From Lactobacillus sp. (GTDB taxonomy: Bacteria; Bacillota; Bacilli; Lactobacillales; Lactobacillaceae): a DNA stretch of 64,000 bases. Positions 19,137-28,530 of the stretch are shown here, one piece after another. Position numbers and translations under genes: made by a program. The notes under the pieces were generated by a model, which did no database searches, had not been told where the DNA came from, and saw only the letters and a list, made by a program, of their open reading frames with translations. Location: positions 620,001-684,000 of the forward strand of contig JAKVNR010000001.1 of the NCBI GenBank assembly GCA_022483245.1, given 5' to 3'. The stretch's first letter is position 1; every line of letters starts with the position of its first letter.

Positions 19137-20534
19137 CTAATCCATTGGATCGGTACTGTCGACATTAGTCATGGCAAGCATGTCCATCCACTCATCGTAT
19201 TGCTCAGCGGTTACCTTGCCACTCTTTAAAGCAGCTTCGCGCAATGTGCTGCCAGCCTTGTCAGCAGCTTGTGCGATCTTAGCAGCTGCGTGGTAGCCAA
19301 TGTGTGGTGACAAAGCAGTAACTGTCATCAATGAGTTTTCAAGCAAGTCGTCCATCCGCTCAGCGTTAACAGTTAAGCCGTGGATCATCTTGTCAGCAAA
19401 GCCCTTGATTGTGCCAGCCATCAGGTCAGCTGAGTCAAGGAAGGCTGCAATCATAACTGGCTTGAAGACGTTCATTTCAAAGTTACCTTGTGAGCAGGCA
19501 GCGGTGATGGTCGTGTCGTTGCCAAAGACTTTCAAGGCAGCCATCGTGACAGCTTCAGCCTGAGTTGGGTTGACCTTGCCTGGCATGATTGATGAACCAG
19601 GTTCGTTAGCAGGAATGTTCAATTCGCCGTAGCCAGCCCGTGGACCAGAAGCCAAGAACCGAATGTCTTGTGCAATCTTAAACATATCAGCAGCCAAGCT
19701 CTTTAAAGCACCGTGAACAGTGTTAATGCCTGAGTGGTGAGCTAAGCCGAAGAACTTGTTGGTCTTAACGTTGAATTCGTGACCATAAACCTTGGACAGT
19801 TTTTCAGCGATTCTAGCAGTCATGCCAGGAGCGGCATTCAAACCAGTACCAACAGCAGTACCACCAATAGCCAGTTCATACAGAGTTGGCTTCAGAGTCT
19901 TGATGTAATCTAAGTCATGCTCCAAAGCTGAAACGTAACCAGAAACTTCTTGGCCGAATGTTAATGGCGTAGCATCTTGCAAGTGGGTCCGGCCGACCTT
20001 AACAGTCTTCCAGTACTTCTCTTGCTTAACTTTTAATTCGTCAATCAGGTGTTGAACTTGTGGTTCCAGCTTGTCTAAAGCTTGGACAGCGACAAGGTTC
20101 ATAGCGGTTGGGAAAGTATCGTTAGATGATTGGCCACGGTTAACATCGTCATTTGGCAAAATAGTCAAATCTGGGTGCAGCTTCATTGCCATGTTAGCAA
20201 CGACTTCGTTCGTGTTCATGTTGGTTTGCGTACCTGAACCCGTCTGGTAAACATGAAGCGGGAAGTCCTTGCGCAAATCATCATCGCTTAAAGCTGAAAG
20301 CTTGTCGACAGCTTCGATAATCGCCTCACCTTTATCTTTTGGCTCGTCGCCAACTTCAACGTTTGATTGAGCAGCGGCTTTCTTAATTTGCAATAAAGCA
20401 CGAATAATAGCCAAAGGCATTAACTCACCGGTCGGGAAGTTATTGCGACTTCTCTCAGTCTGTGGGCCCCATAAAGCTTCCTTAGGAATCTTGACTGGGC
20501 CGATAGTATCACTTTCGACACGATATTCCGTCAT
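19137..20534 (-). CDS. fumC: Class II fumarate hydratase
   Basis: 465 residues, the normal length of the fumarase/aspartase superfamily. Signature GSSIMPGKVNPTQ and the regions SGTQTNMNTNEV and GRTHLQDATPL are present. It interconverts malate and fumarate without an iron-sulfur cluster. It is followed after 26 nt by the fumarate reductase, and the SD is GGAGGT. Together they form the reductive branch that disposes of electrons as succinate in lactobacilli lacking a full TCA cycle. Confidence 0.97.
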   Translation of the reverse strand: MTEYRVESDTIGPVKIPKEALWGPQTERSRNNFPTGELMPLAIIRALLQIKKAAAQSNVEVGDEPKDKGEAIIEAVDKLSALSDDDLRKDFPLHVYQTGSGTQTNMNTNEVVANMAMKLHPDLTILPNDDVNRGQSSNDTFPTAMNLVAVQALDKLEPQVQHLIDELKVKQEKYWKTVKVGRTHLQDATPLTFGQEVSGYVSALEHDLDYIKTLKPTLYELAIGGTAVGTGLNAAPGMTARIAEKLSKVYGHEFNVKTNKFFGLAHHSGINTVHGALKSLAADMFKIAQDIRFLASGPRAGYGELNIPANEPGSSIMPGKVNPTQAEAVTMAALKVFGNDTTITAACSQGNFEMNVFKPVMIAAFLDSADLMAGTIKGFADKMIHGLTVNAERMDDLLENSLMTVTALSPHIGYHAAAKIAQAADKAGSTLREAALKSGKVTAEQYDEWMDMLAMTNVDSTDPMD

Positions 20535-20661
20535 TAGATTACCTCCAATTTAGGTAGTTATGTTTAAAAACTTCACAAATACATTATAGCTAATTTTCCA
20601 AAATTCAGAAAGCCCTTTCACTCAATTTTAAGAAAAAAGCTACTAATCCCGCAAGATCAGC

Positions 20662-21366
20662 TTAGCGGCGGCGTTGATGACTAAGCTTTTTAACTAGTAA
20701 ATCCCCGACTAATTGGACTAATAAAATCAAAAGAACAACTAGTAAAGTAGCGACCACTGTGACATCATTCGCAAACCGGTTGTAGCCGTAAGAAATGGCC
20801 GTATTACCTAACCCGCCGGCGCCAACTGCACCAGCCATTGCTGTTAAGCCGATCAGACTAATCAAAGTCACGGTTGAAATCCGGATCAGTTCGCCCCGGC
20901 TTTCCTTTAAATAAACATCAAAAATCAAATCTTTGGTCGTGGCTCCTAAAGCCTGAGCGGCTTCAATTTTACCGGCATCAACGCTTTCTAAGGCGACTTG
21001 TACTTGCCGGGCAAAAAATGGAAACACCCCAACGGTCAGCGGCACTAAGGCAGCCTTCATCCCAATTTGCGTACCGACAATCTTTTGTGTTACCGGGGCA
21101 ATCAAAGCTAGCAAGATAATAAAAGGAATGGCCCGCAAGATTGAGATTAATTTATCAATCACATTATGCCAAAAGCGGTTGGCCAGTACCCCGCCCGGTT
21201 TAGTTAGCACCAGCAGCAGTCCAAAGACGATGCCCAGAAAACCGCCAAAAATTGCTGACCAGAAGGTCATAAATAATGTCTGAAAAATTGCGGTCCCCCA
21301 ACCAGCATCGCCGGTCCAGCCTAAGGCAGCGACATTAGGGAATGTTTTAACAAACCAATTAATCAT
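20662..21366 (-). CDS. metI: Methionine ABC transporter, permease
   Basis: 234 residues, with about five transmembrane helices and the EAA-type loop ([15 protein letters not shown]). It pairs with MetN and MetQ, whose genes are directly upstream; its start overlaps the end of metN by 8 nt. It imports L- or D-methionine at the membrane. A C-terminal basic tail (KKLSHQRRR) is visible. Substrate is inferred from the Met T-box leader and family. Confidence 0.93.
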   Translation of the reverse strand: MINWFVKTFPNVAALGWTGDAGWGTAIFQTLFMTFWSAIFGGFLGIVFGLLLVLTKPGGVLANRFWHNVIDKLISILRAIPFIILLALIAPVTQKIVGTQIGMKAALVPLTVGVFPFFARQVQVALESVDAGKIEAAQALGATTKDLIFDVYLKESRGELIRISTVTLISLIGLTAMAGAVGAGGLGNTAISYGYNRFANDVTVVATLLVVLLILLVQLVGDLLVKKLSHQRRR

Positions 21367-22405
21367 CAGTTAAGACCTCCTTGTCCAGTTTCGTAGCCAG
21401 CACGTGCCGGCTAGCTAAAAATTCTTTGGCAGTTTGCTCCTGCTCAGGCGTCAGCGGCAATAAAACCGCTAGCGTTCCGACCGGCTGGCCGCCAATCTGC
21501 TCCACGTTCCCGTATAAAATAGAAGCTTTGGTCCCAATTGCCTGGTCTAGATCGGCTAAAACTGATTGGGTAACATCGGTAATTTGGTAGACCAGCTGCA
21601 CGAGCTGCTCCTGCGGCGCCAAATTCTGGAAGTGGTATTTTTCCAAAATTTCCTGGACTTCCAAGGCCCCGCCGACAAATTCCTGGGTCAATTTTTGTTT
21701 TGGCTGCAGGAACACATCAAGCAGCGGACCCTGTTCAATCACCCGGCCGTTTTTCATGACCGCGATCTTGCTGGCAATTTGTTTAACCGCATCCATTTCG
21801 TGGGTAATCAAAACAATCGTCAGCCCCAATTTTTTATTCAAACGGTACAGCAAGTCCAAAATCTGCTTGGTGGTTTTAGGGTCTAGCGCGCTAGTAGCTT
21901 CATCTGATAACAAAATGTCAGGCTTGTTAGCTAGCGCCCGCGCAATCGCCACCCGCTGCTGCTGACCGCCAGAAAGCTGAACTGGGTAAGCCTCGGCTTT
22001 TGATTGCAAATCAACTAATTCGAGTAAATGATTGACGCGCTGCTCTAATTCATCATCAGGTAAACCGGCATGCTTTAAGGCAAAAGCCACGTTTTCAAAC
22101 ACGGTAGCTTCTTCTAACAAGTTGAAGTTTTGAAAAATCATCCCAATTTTGCGGCGGCTAGCTTGCAGCTGTTTAGCTGACACTTGCTGCTGGCCGTTGG
22201 CAAACAAAACTTGCCCGTTGACTTTAACCGTGCCTTTGCTTGGCTGCTGGAGCAAGTTGATCGTTCTGACCAAAGTCGATTTGCCAGCGCCGGAATAACC
22301 AATCACGCCTAAAATATCACCCTGCTCAATGTCTAAGCTGACATCACGGACAGCATCCTGCCCGGAGAAATCTACTGAAATATGTTTAAGTTCGATTTGT
22401 GCCAT
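21359..22405 (-). CDS. metN: Methionine ABC transporter, ATP-binding protein
   Basis: 348 residues. Walker [13 protein letters not shown] signature [15 protein letters not shown], Walker [10 protein letters not shown] and the H-loop ITHEMD are all present. A C-terminal NIL-type domain (about 265-345) is the feature of MetN that lets intracellular methionine inhibit transport. It lies between metQ and metI. Confidence 0.96.
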   Translation of the reverse strand: MAQIELKHISVDFSGQDAVRDVSLDIEQGDILGVIGYSGAGKSTLVRTINLLQQPSKGTVKVNGQVLFANGQQQVSAKQLQASRRKIGMIFQNFNLLEEATVFENVAFALKHAGLPDDELEQRVNHLLELVDLQSKAEAYPVQLSGGQQQRVAIARALANKPDILLSDEATSALDPKTTKQILDLLYRLNKKLGLTIVLITHEMDAVKQIASKIAVMKNGRVIEQGPLLDVFLQPKQKLTQEFVGGALEVQEILEKYHFQNLAPQEQLVQLVYQITDVTQSVLADLDQAIGTKASILYGNVEQIGGQPVGTLAVLLPLTPEQEQTAKEFLASRHVLATKLDKEVLTDD

Positions 22406-22417
22406 GAGTTTCGCCTC

Positions 22418-23263
22418 CTAAAATTTACGGTTCCAGGCTGGCAATTGAGTATTGCCGTAGAGCTTGTGATAGAGCTGTTCAGTTTTTTTAGTTTGGTATG
22501 CTTTCACAACGGCCTTAACTGCTTTGTCGTTAGCGTTGCCCTTCCGCGCGACCAATACGTTGACCCATTGCACAGTATCATGGTTGAGCGGTTCAGTGTA
22601 AATAGTCTGCTTGCTGGTCAAGTGCGCTGGCACCGCGTATGTGTTGTTAACGACGCTGGCATCAGCTGAAGATAGCAGACGGGCTGTTTGTTCAGCGGCA
22701 ACTTCTTTAATTTTGTAGTGATGAGGATTGCTGCTAATATCAGCCACGCTGACCAATTTTTTACCAGCCTTTAGCTTAATCAGCCCAGCATTTTTTAAAA
22801 CAAACAAAGCACGCGACTCATTAGACGCATCGTTTGGCACGACGATCGTCGCCCCATCAGGCAGCTGGCTCAGCTTATGGTACTTCTTTGAATACAAACG
22901 AATTGGGGCGATGTAAGTCCGGCCGACTGGGGTTAAAGTTCCGTGGTTAGCCTTGTTCCAAGCATCCAAAAAGGCGTAGTGCTGGAAGCTGTTTAAATCC
23001 AGGTCCCCGTTAGCCAAGGCCTTATTTGGCTGATTATAATCAGTGAAGTTTTTCAGCTTCACGGTGACGTGATATTTATCTTTAGCGGTTTTAATTACCT
23101 GCTGCCAAATTTTTTGATCTTCTTTTGATAAAGAAACCACGCCGACAGTAACAACCGGCTGCTGGTGATGCGGGAGCGGTCCAAAACTCAGCCAGCCTAA
23201 GATAAACAGCGCAACCAGCAGCAAAGTATTAATAATGCGGTGACGCACGATTTTGCGATGCAT
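22418..23263 (-). CDS. metQ: Methionine ABC transporter, substrate-binding protein (NlpA/MetQ family)
   Basis: 281 residues. The N-terminus has a basic stretch and one hydrophobic helix (IINTLLLVALFILGWLSF) but no lipobox Cys, so it is anchored by an uncleaved signal-anchor rather than by lipid. The NlpA-type fold is recognisable (DLDLNSFQHYAFLDAWNK; VPNDASNESRAL). It is the first gene of metQNI and directly follows a Met T-box leader. Confidence 0.94.
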   Translation of the reverse strand: MHRKIVRHRIINTLLLVALFILGWLSFGPLPHHQQPVVTVGVVSLSKEDQKIWQQVIKTAKDKYHVTVKLKNFTDYNQPNKALANGDLDLNSFQHYAFLDAWNKANHGTLTPVGRTYIAPIRLYSKKYHKLSQLPDGATIVVPNDASNESRALFVLKNAGLIKLKAGKKLVSVADISSNPHHYKIKEVAAEQTARLLSSADASVVNNTYAVPAHLTSKQTIYTEPLNHDTVQWVNVLVARKGNANDKAVKAVVKAYQTKKTEQLYHKLYGNTQLPAWNRKF

Positions 23264-23278
23264 AACGATTACCTCCAG

Positions 23279-23530
23279 AAAAAAAGCATCCGTCCTCGAT
23301 AAGGACGAATGCTTCGCGATACCACCTTAATTTGTCAAAAGTTTGCACTTTTGGCCTCGGTCAGCAGCTAACACTGCTGAGCGTTGTTAACGAGCGCTAC
23401 CCCGTCAAGGCTTGATTATTCAGCCTTGCCTGCGGCCATTGATCCATCTTCAGTTGTTTTAGCTGCCCGCTTGCACCAAACGCGAGCTCTCTGTGAAGCC
23501 AGTCACGACTTACTTAATCAATGCAGTTTT
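23279..23530 (-). promoter_or_regulatory. Methionine T-box leader of metQNI
   Basis: On the minus strand AAGGTGGTATCGCG is the T-box motif. The terminator GCATTCGTCCTTATCGAGGACGGATGC with a T tail sits just before metQ. A Stem I region contains GAAGATGGATC, where ATG is a plausible methionine specifier codon. Uncharged tRNA-Met should allow readthrough. Confidence 0.92.
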
Positions 23531-23581
23531 ATTATTAAAAAAATATTATAATTTTCTCATGCTTTCGTCAAGCCTTAATTA

Positions 23582-24682
23582 TTAATAATCGTCATCATAA
23601 TCGTCGTAATCATCATCGCTGGTATTAGATTCTTCATCATCTGTGTCATAATCATCGCTGTCATCAGAGTCATCATCACCGCTGTCGGTCCAGCTATCAT
23701 CCTGATAAAGTAAGTCACCAAACTTTTTATCTTTATAAGCTTGCGCCAAAGCGGCCGATTTCCAGTAAACCGTATCCGTCCAAAATTCAGCCCCGCTGCC
23801 TGCCACTAAGACTGTTTGCCCTGCTTCCGTATGCAAACCATAAGCAGCACCAGCGCCGGCGCCTTGGTTAAAAGATTTCACGCCCATGAAATTAATCCCG
23901 CGCAAGGTAAAGGTCCGCACTGACAGCCAGTTAGCCTGCTGCTTTTTCAGCGTTTCAGACTGATCGGCCTGCCATTCTGACTGTGAAAACTTATGCAGGT
24001 ACATTAGCTGCCCATTTTGCTTCATGGTATGCTCGCCAAAAGTCAGGGTAATAATTTTATGCTCGTATTCGTCGTAGCCGTACCAAGTACCGCGCATCCC
24101 TGCCGGCACAATGAACCAATTATCGTCTTCACCAGCAGCTGTTTGCTTACTTGTCGCCTGCTTTGAAAAACTATCCGCCACGTCTAAATTGTCCGCAATC
24201 GTTTGCCAAGCAGCTTTCAGGCGCTTATTCTTGGTCACCACTTGGTACATTTTGCTTAATTTGACTGAGTCTTCTTCGTCCCCGTGGTCACTGACAAAAA
24301 TCTGCGTTTTCTTGGCATCATGACGCTTTTTCACGACAATCGTCACCCCACGGCCCAGGTAATAAATCGGCCGTTCGTGGCTATCGACCTCCTCATCGTC
24401 AAAATGGTACTCGCGGTACTTTTTAACTTTGAGAGTATCATCTTGCGCCTGCTCATAAACAGCCCGGTAATTTTTGTTGTCAGCTTCATCGTGACGCGCA
24501 AAAACCAGCCCCAAGCTAAGCAAGTCCTCAGTTGACAACTTGTCTAATTTGTCAGACAAACTCTCGGTTTTAACTGGCCGGGCTTGATTGTGCTGAGCCT
24601 CGCCACTATAAAATAAAGCTCCTACCAGCGCCAGCGCAATGACAACAATCCCGCCAATGATCAAATCTTTTTTATGCTTCAT
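23582..24682 (-). CDS. Membrane-anchored extracellular protein with Asp-rich tail, unknown function
   Basis: 366 residues. MKHKKDLIIGGIVVIALALVGALFY is an N-terminal signal anchor. The extracellular part has no domain I recognise, but GMRGTWYGYDEYEHKIITLTFG is a pattern seen in Gram-positive surface lipoproteins of unknown function. The last 40 residues are almost all Asp, Ser, Tyr and Glu, a strongly acidic tail. It stands alone between the Met T-box and the small 24814 gene, with the SD GGAGCAAGCG. Confidence 0.75.
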   Translation of the reverse strand: MKHKKDLIIGGIVVIALALVGALFYSGEAQHNQARPVKTESLSDKLDKLSTEDLLSLGLVFARHDEADNKNYRAVYEQAQDDTLKVKKYREYHFDDEEVDSHERPIYYLGRGVTIVVKKRHDAKKTQIFVSDHGDEEDSVKLSKMYQVVTKNKRLKAAWQTIADNLDVADSFSKQATSKQTAAGEDDNWFIVPAGMRGTWYGYDEYEHKIITLTFGEHTMKQNGQLMYLHKFSQSEWQADQSETLKKQQANWLSVRTFTLRGINFMGVKSFNQGAGAGAAYGLHTEAGQTVLVAGSGAEFWTDTVYWKSAALAQAYKDKKFGDLLYQDDSWTDSGDDDSDDSDDYDTDDEESNTSDDDYDDYDDDY

Positions 24683-24813
24683 CGCTTGCTCCTCGTTTTC
24701 ACTTTCCTCACTTTAGTTATATCTGAATAGTTATTGAAAAGCCAGCTGCAATTGACGACCGGCGGCCGAAAGAATGGTAAAATTTAAGTAAGAAAGCAAA
24801 GGAGGCAACCCTC

Positions 24814-25038
24814 ATGAACAATGAAAATGTCTTTTTTAATCCCGGCGATGCGATTGCGTCTTCGCACGACTTTAAAGAGGCTCGCCGCAGTGCCCAGATT
24901 TACAAGCAAGAAGAAGGCACGACCAAGAAACTGGTCATTGCTAAAAACAAGGACAACGGCATTTACGCGATTTACTACGCAGATAACGTTGTCGATGAGC
25001 AGCACGGCGTCCAGCATGAAATTAAGGACAAGCTGTAA
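24814..25038 (+). CDS. Small cytosolic protein of unknown function
   Basis: 74 residues, charged, without signal or membrane segment (KLVIAKNKDNGIYAIYYAD). It has a very strong SD (AAAGGAGGC) and is followed by a good terminator, so it is a real gene. I do not recognise the family. It converges with adhesin B. Confidence 0.75.
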   Translation: MNNENVFFNPGDAIASSHDFKEARRSAQIYKQEEGTTKKLVIAKNKDNGIYAIYYADNVVDEQHGVQHEIKDKL

Positions 25039-25046
25039 TTGCTGTT

Positions 25047-25102
25047 TTAATCAAATTTTTCACCAAAACAAAAAGACCCGCTTCACGCGGATCTTTTTTT
25101 GT
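25047..25102. repeat. Terminator-containing direct repeat, copy 1 (copy 2 at 28434..28489)
   Basis: About 55 bp starting TTAATCAAATTTT and including the whole terminator are repeated in the same orientation on both sides of adhesin B. Only the loop and a few bases differ. Confidence 0.8.
25070..25101. terminator. Bidirectional terminator shared by the 24814 gene and adhesin B
   Basis: The stem AAAAAGACCCGC / GCGGATCTTTTTTT ends transcripts from both sides. It is almost the same as the enolase terminator at 28456. Confidence 0.85.
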
Positions 25103-25118
25103 GTTTAAAATCAAACAA

Positions 25119-28100
25119 TTAATGATTCTTGCGTCGACGCGACAGAATATCTAGGGTAAGTGTGCCTACACCCAGCGCTAACAGCCCAAGAATTTCAGCA
25201 ACTGAAGTAGTCTTTTCACCCGTTTGCGGCAATGCGGCTTGCTGCTTTTTGCCGGCTAACCGCGGTGAAATAACTGTTTTAGCTTGCTTACGAGCGACGG
25301 TTAAGTGCGTTGGTTTTGCCACATCGATGTCGGTTTTTGCAGGTTCTTCTGTTTCATTATCTGTTCGCTTTTCTGTATCAGTCGGGGTCTTGTCCGGTGT
25401 TTGATCCGGATCACCAGTCGCCGGATTATCTGCTGGATGATCAGGACCTTGGTCACCGCCTGGTTCTTGAGTACCACCGCCTTTATCTCCTGGATCGACT
25501 GGTTGCTGCCCATCTTTAGCGACATGAACTTTGATTTCAGGATCGGTATTTTCATCAAAAGTTATTTCTTTAGGATACTTTTTATCAGTGATGTGCCAGC
25601 CAGCTGGAACTTTGCTGTCAATGTCAGTATTAATTTTATCGCCATCTTTACCTTTTAACAGATAATGGCTGCCTGGAATGGCACTGCCATCTGGATTCTT
25701 AATTTCTTGATCAGATGAATCTACATAGATCACTCTCGTTTCACGATATTTATCTTTAGAAACAATTTCAAAAGTTGCTTCTCCATCCGCGTTCGTAATT
25801 TCTACGTTGCTTTGATCATACTGTTCAAATTTTCCCTTACCGAACTTTTTATCAAGGTCATTTTGTAGTCGGGTAATAATGCTTATCTGATTAAGAGAAA
25901 TTTTATATTTACCAAGAGCCACCGGTGCAGTTGGCGTTCCATCTGCAGTTGTTATTGGTCGCCCATCTTCGGTTGTCCAACTATAGTCCCCATCTTGTAA
26001 AACATAATCCTTTTCAAATGTACTTAAGACTTTTACTTCATCTCCAGGATACGCTGGGGTGGTTGTCAGTTGAACCTTTAATTTAATTGAAATATCGCCG
26101 CCATTGTTAACATCATCAGTAGTTGTAAGATGTCCATCATATTCCTTATAGTTTTTTCCGCTTAATGTAACGGTCCCTGATGCCGGATTAATAGTGTAGT
26201 GTGCACTAACAGAGTCCCATTCACCCCAGTCATAATTTTGTTCATTTTCATCATTAACCAGTTTTTTCATACGTTCTTTAGCACTATCGGAGAAAACTAC
26301 GTCATAGCTTCCTACATTAACAACATTGTTGGTTTCATGAACACCAACCTTGTGACGATTAATCAAAAAAGCTAAATCACTAGGCTGTAAAGTAATTATT
26401 ACAGGGGTTCCATCTGGTTTGTAAAGAGTTATTTGATTAGCATTTCCGGCTCCAAACCCAAAAGAAGTATCAAAGGATTGAGGAAGGTCCCCAGCTGAAT
26501 TAAAAATTTTTTCTGTATTTCCATGTAGGGCAAAATCAACATTGTTTTTGTCAACTTTAACTTTTGCATTATTTATTACATCGCTAAATTCAGGGAAAAT
26601 GTATTGATCAACATACAATTCTTTAATGTGTGTAAATCCGTCTTGAGTTAAAACAACATTATAGCTATCTACACCACCTAATCCGCTCTTATTTTCGTAC
26701 TCTAAATCACCCTCTTGAGGTGTATATATCTGTTTATCATCAGAATTTACTGATGATGTTAATGTGATTCTGAAACTATCTGCTGGAACCTTAGTGCGAT
26801 AATCAACCCAGTCTTTATCTCCGTATAAAATTTCCGGCGTGCCAGAAACCTCAACTGATATCTTATTTTCTACATAGTCAATCGTGACAGCAGCAGGCTT
26901 ATCACCTGGTTTTACAGTTAATTTTTCAGCACGTTTTATAGGCACATATTTTGGAATTTCTGGAGCATCATATGCTGGCAGAACTAACTCATCATGATCA
27001 TAACTAGTGGATTTTTTACCGGTAATTTTATCCTGCATTGTTGTTTTAGTAAAAGTCACAGTTTGATCATGCACTTCAGCTTGATGAGTAATTGGATTAT
27101 TTACTGTAATCTTCCTAGTAACAGTTTCAGTCCTTGTGTCTATAGTATCCATTTGATGTTTTAAGTGAATCTGTACAGTAGTATCAATATCACCAATTTT
27201 TACCTTCTTTGGTAATTCTCTATTTTCCGCAAGTTCATAATTTGTAGGCACAGTTAGACTGACAGTTTGTTCTGTACCAGATTCTCCTGAAACTTTTACA
27301 TTATTGCCGACTTGTTTTTCATTATCATCATCATCTACAAATTGATAAATTACATTGGCCGTTTGGACGCCCTTTTGATAATCAATAGTTACGGTTTCTG
27401 GTTTTATATCATATGGGTTAATTACTTCAGAATCGATACCTGCTGATTCAGGTACACGACTTGTAATTTTATATGCGTAGTTCTTTACTTTAAAAGAATC
27501 CTTATCAAATGCTGGTAAAGTAACTTTCCAATTCTCACTATTAGTGGTTAATGCCATAAATTCGTAGTAATTTTGTTTTGACTGATCATTGTCAAAGTCG
27601 TCAGTTTTTTCATCAAGATAAATACTATGATCACCACTAGGATATAATTGTTCCGGTACATTTCCGCTTTGTTCGCCGTTATTGACATAAGCAGTAATCT
27701 GCGGATTCAAAAGAATATATTTTTTACCATGCAAACCTTTTATTTCTTTATAGTTGGCATCAGCCGAAATATAAATCGATTGAGTAATTTGTTGTGACTT
27801 AGTAGTACCTGGCTCACTGCCTGGTTTATTTAACGTTACAGTACGAACTACTATTGGATCTTCTCTTGTTCCCTTATTAAAAGAATCTGCATGTTCTTTG
27901 ACATTTTTAACTATTTCATCAATTTTAGAAGTTGAAGTTTGATCTTTTTTTGCTGGTACAGCCTTTTGGTTCACACCATTTTTGGCTGCAAGTGAAAGTT
28001 GAACTCCATTAGAGGCTGTTTTACCATGCTGCTTCGCATCTTTTTGCATATCACCTGATTTACCAGCAGTTTGTTGACCATCTTGTTTCTGTTGTTCTTG

Positions 28101-28325
28101 TGAGGTCGGTGTTAAAGCAACTTCTTTGCCCTGAATTGCTTTATGATTCTCATTCTGATCATTCAGGGCAGTCCCAGTTTCACCCTGCGCACCATCATTT
28201 GCGTCAGCGTAAGCAGTATTGCTACTTACCCCCCCATATATCGTCGCACCAATCAGCACCGAGGCTGCGCCAATTGTCAGTTTTCTGATGCTGTAATGGT
28301 TATGCTTGTCTTCGAATTTCTTCAT
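25119..28325 (-). CDS. Adhesin B: YSIRK/LPXTG surface protein with MucBP and MBG-like modules
   Basis: 1068 residues. The YSIRK signal peptide (YSIRKLTIG, residues 11-19) is cleaved near AYA-DAN. A long N-terminal region precedes a MucBP-like module (YQFVDDDDNEKQVG; IHLKHQ; about 320-480). Two or more MBG-like beta modules follow (VEVSGTPEILYGD; VTLSGKNYKEYDG; about 480-850). A Pro/Asp/Gly spacer leads to LPQTG, a hydrophobic helix and RRRKNH. It should be sortase-anchored and bind host mucus or glycans. Codons 31-33 in the signal peptide (Gly-Gly-Val) are a G7 tract. It lies between two copies of a terminator repeat, downstream of eno. Confidence 0.88.
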   Translation of the reverse strand: MKKFEDKHNHYSIRKLTIGAASVLIGATIYGGVSSNTAYADANDGAQGETGTALNDQNENHKAIQGKEVALTPTSQEQQKQDGQQTAGKSGDMQKDAKQHGKTASNGVQLSLAAKNGVNQKAVPAKKDQTSTSKIDEIVKNVKEHADSFNKGTREDPIVVRTVTLNKPGSEPGTTKSQQITQSIYISADANYKEIKGLHGKKYILLNPQITAYVNNGEQSGNVPEQLYPSGDHSIYLDEKTDDFDNDQSKQNYYEFMALTTNSENWKVTLPAFDKDSFKVKNYAYKITSRVPESAGIDSEVINPYDIKPETVTIDYQKGVQTANVIYQFVDDDDNEKQVGNNVKVSGESGTEQTVSLTVPTNYELAENRELPKKVKIGDIDTTVQIHLKHQMDTIDTRTETVTRKITVNNPITHQAEVHDQTVTFTKTTMQDKITGKKSTSYDHDELVLPAYDAPEIPKYVPIKRAEKLTVKPGDKPAAVTIDYVENKISVEVSGTPEILYGDKDWVDYRTKVPADSFRITLTSSVNSDDKQIYTPQEGDLEYENKSGLGGVDSYNVVLTQDGFTHIKELYVDQYIFPEFSDVINNAKVKVDKNNVDFALHGNTEKIFNSAGDLPQSFDTSFGFGAGNANQITLYKPDGTPVIITLQPSDLAFLINRHKVGVHETNNVVNVGSYDVVFSDSAKERMKKLVNDENEQNYDWGEWDSVSAHYTINPASGTVTLSGKNYKEYDGHLTTTDDVNNGGDISIKLKVQLTTTPAYPGDEVKVLSTFEKDYVLQDGDYSWTTEDGRPITTADGTPTAPVALGKYKISLNQISIITRLQNDLDKKFGKGKFEQYDQSNVEITNADGEATFEIVSKDKYRETRVIYVDSSDQEIKNPDGSAIPGSHYLLKGKDGDKINTDIDSKVPAGWHITDKKYPKEITFDENTDPEIKVHVAKDGQQPVDPGDKGGGTQEPGGDQGPDHPADNPATGDPDQTPDKTPTDTEKRTDNETEEPAKTDIDVAKPTHLTVARKQAKTVISPRLAGKKQQAALPQTGEKTTSVAEILGLLALGVGTLTLDILSRRRKNH
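28229..28235 (-). repeat. Poly-G (G7) tract in the signal peptide of adhesin B, in-frame state
   Basis: TAT GGG GGG GTA AGT encodes YGGVS. A gain or loss of one G would stop translation within the signal peptide region. Confidence 0.85.
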
Positions 28326-28433
28326 ATTCTGCCTCCGACAGACTACTTAGCTAATTAAATATCCACTTTAGCCCTTTATTAATCCATTCTTATATATCAT
28401 AACGCTATTTATAAAATAATTAAACCGGCTCCA

Positions 28434-28489
28434 TTAATCAAATTTTCCCAAAACAAAAAGACCCGCTTGTCGGCGGATCTTTTTTTGTA
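28434..28489. repeat. Terminator-containing direct repeat, copy 2
   Basis: Near-identical to 25047..25102. It holds the enolase terminator (28456..28487: AAAAAGACCCGC / GCGGATCTTTTTTT). Confidence 0.8.
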
Positions 28490-28530
28490 AGCGAGAATTT
28501 TAAAATTTAAGATTTAATGATTAACAGAAA

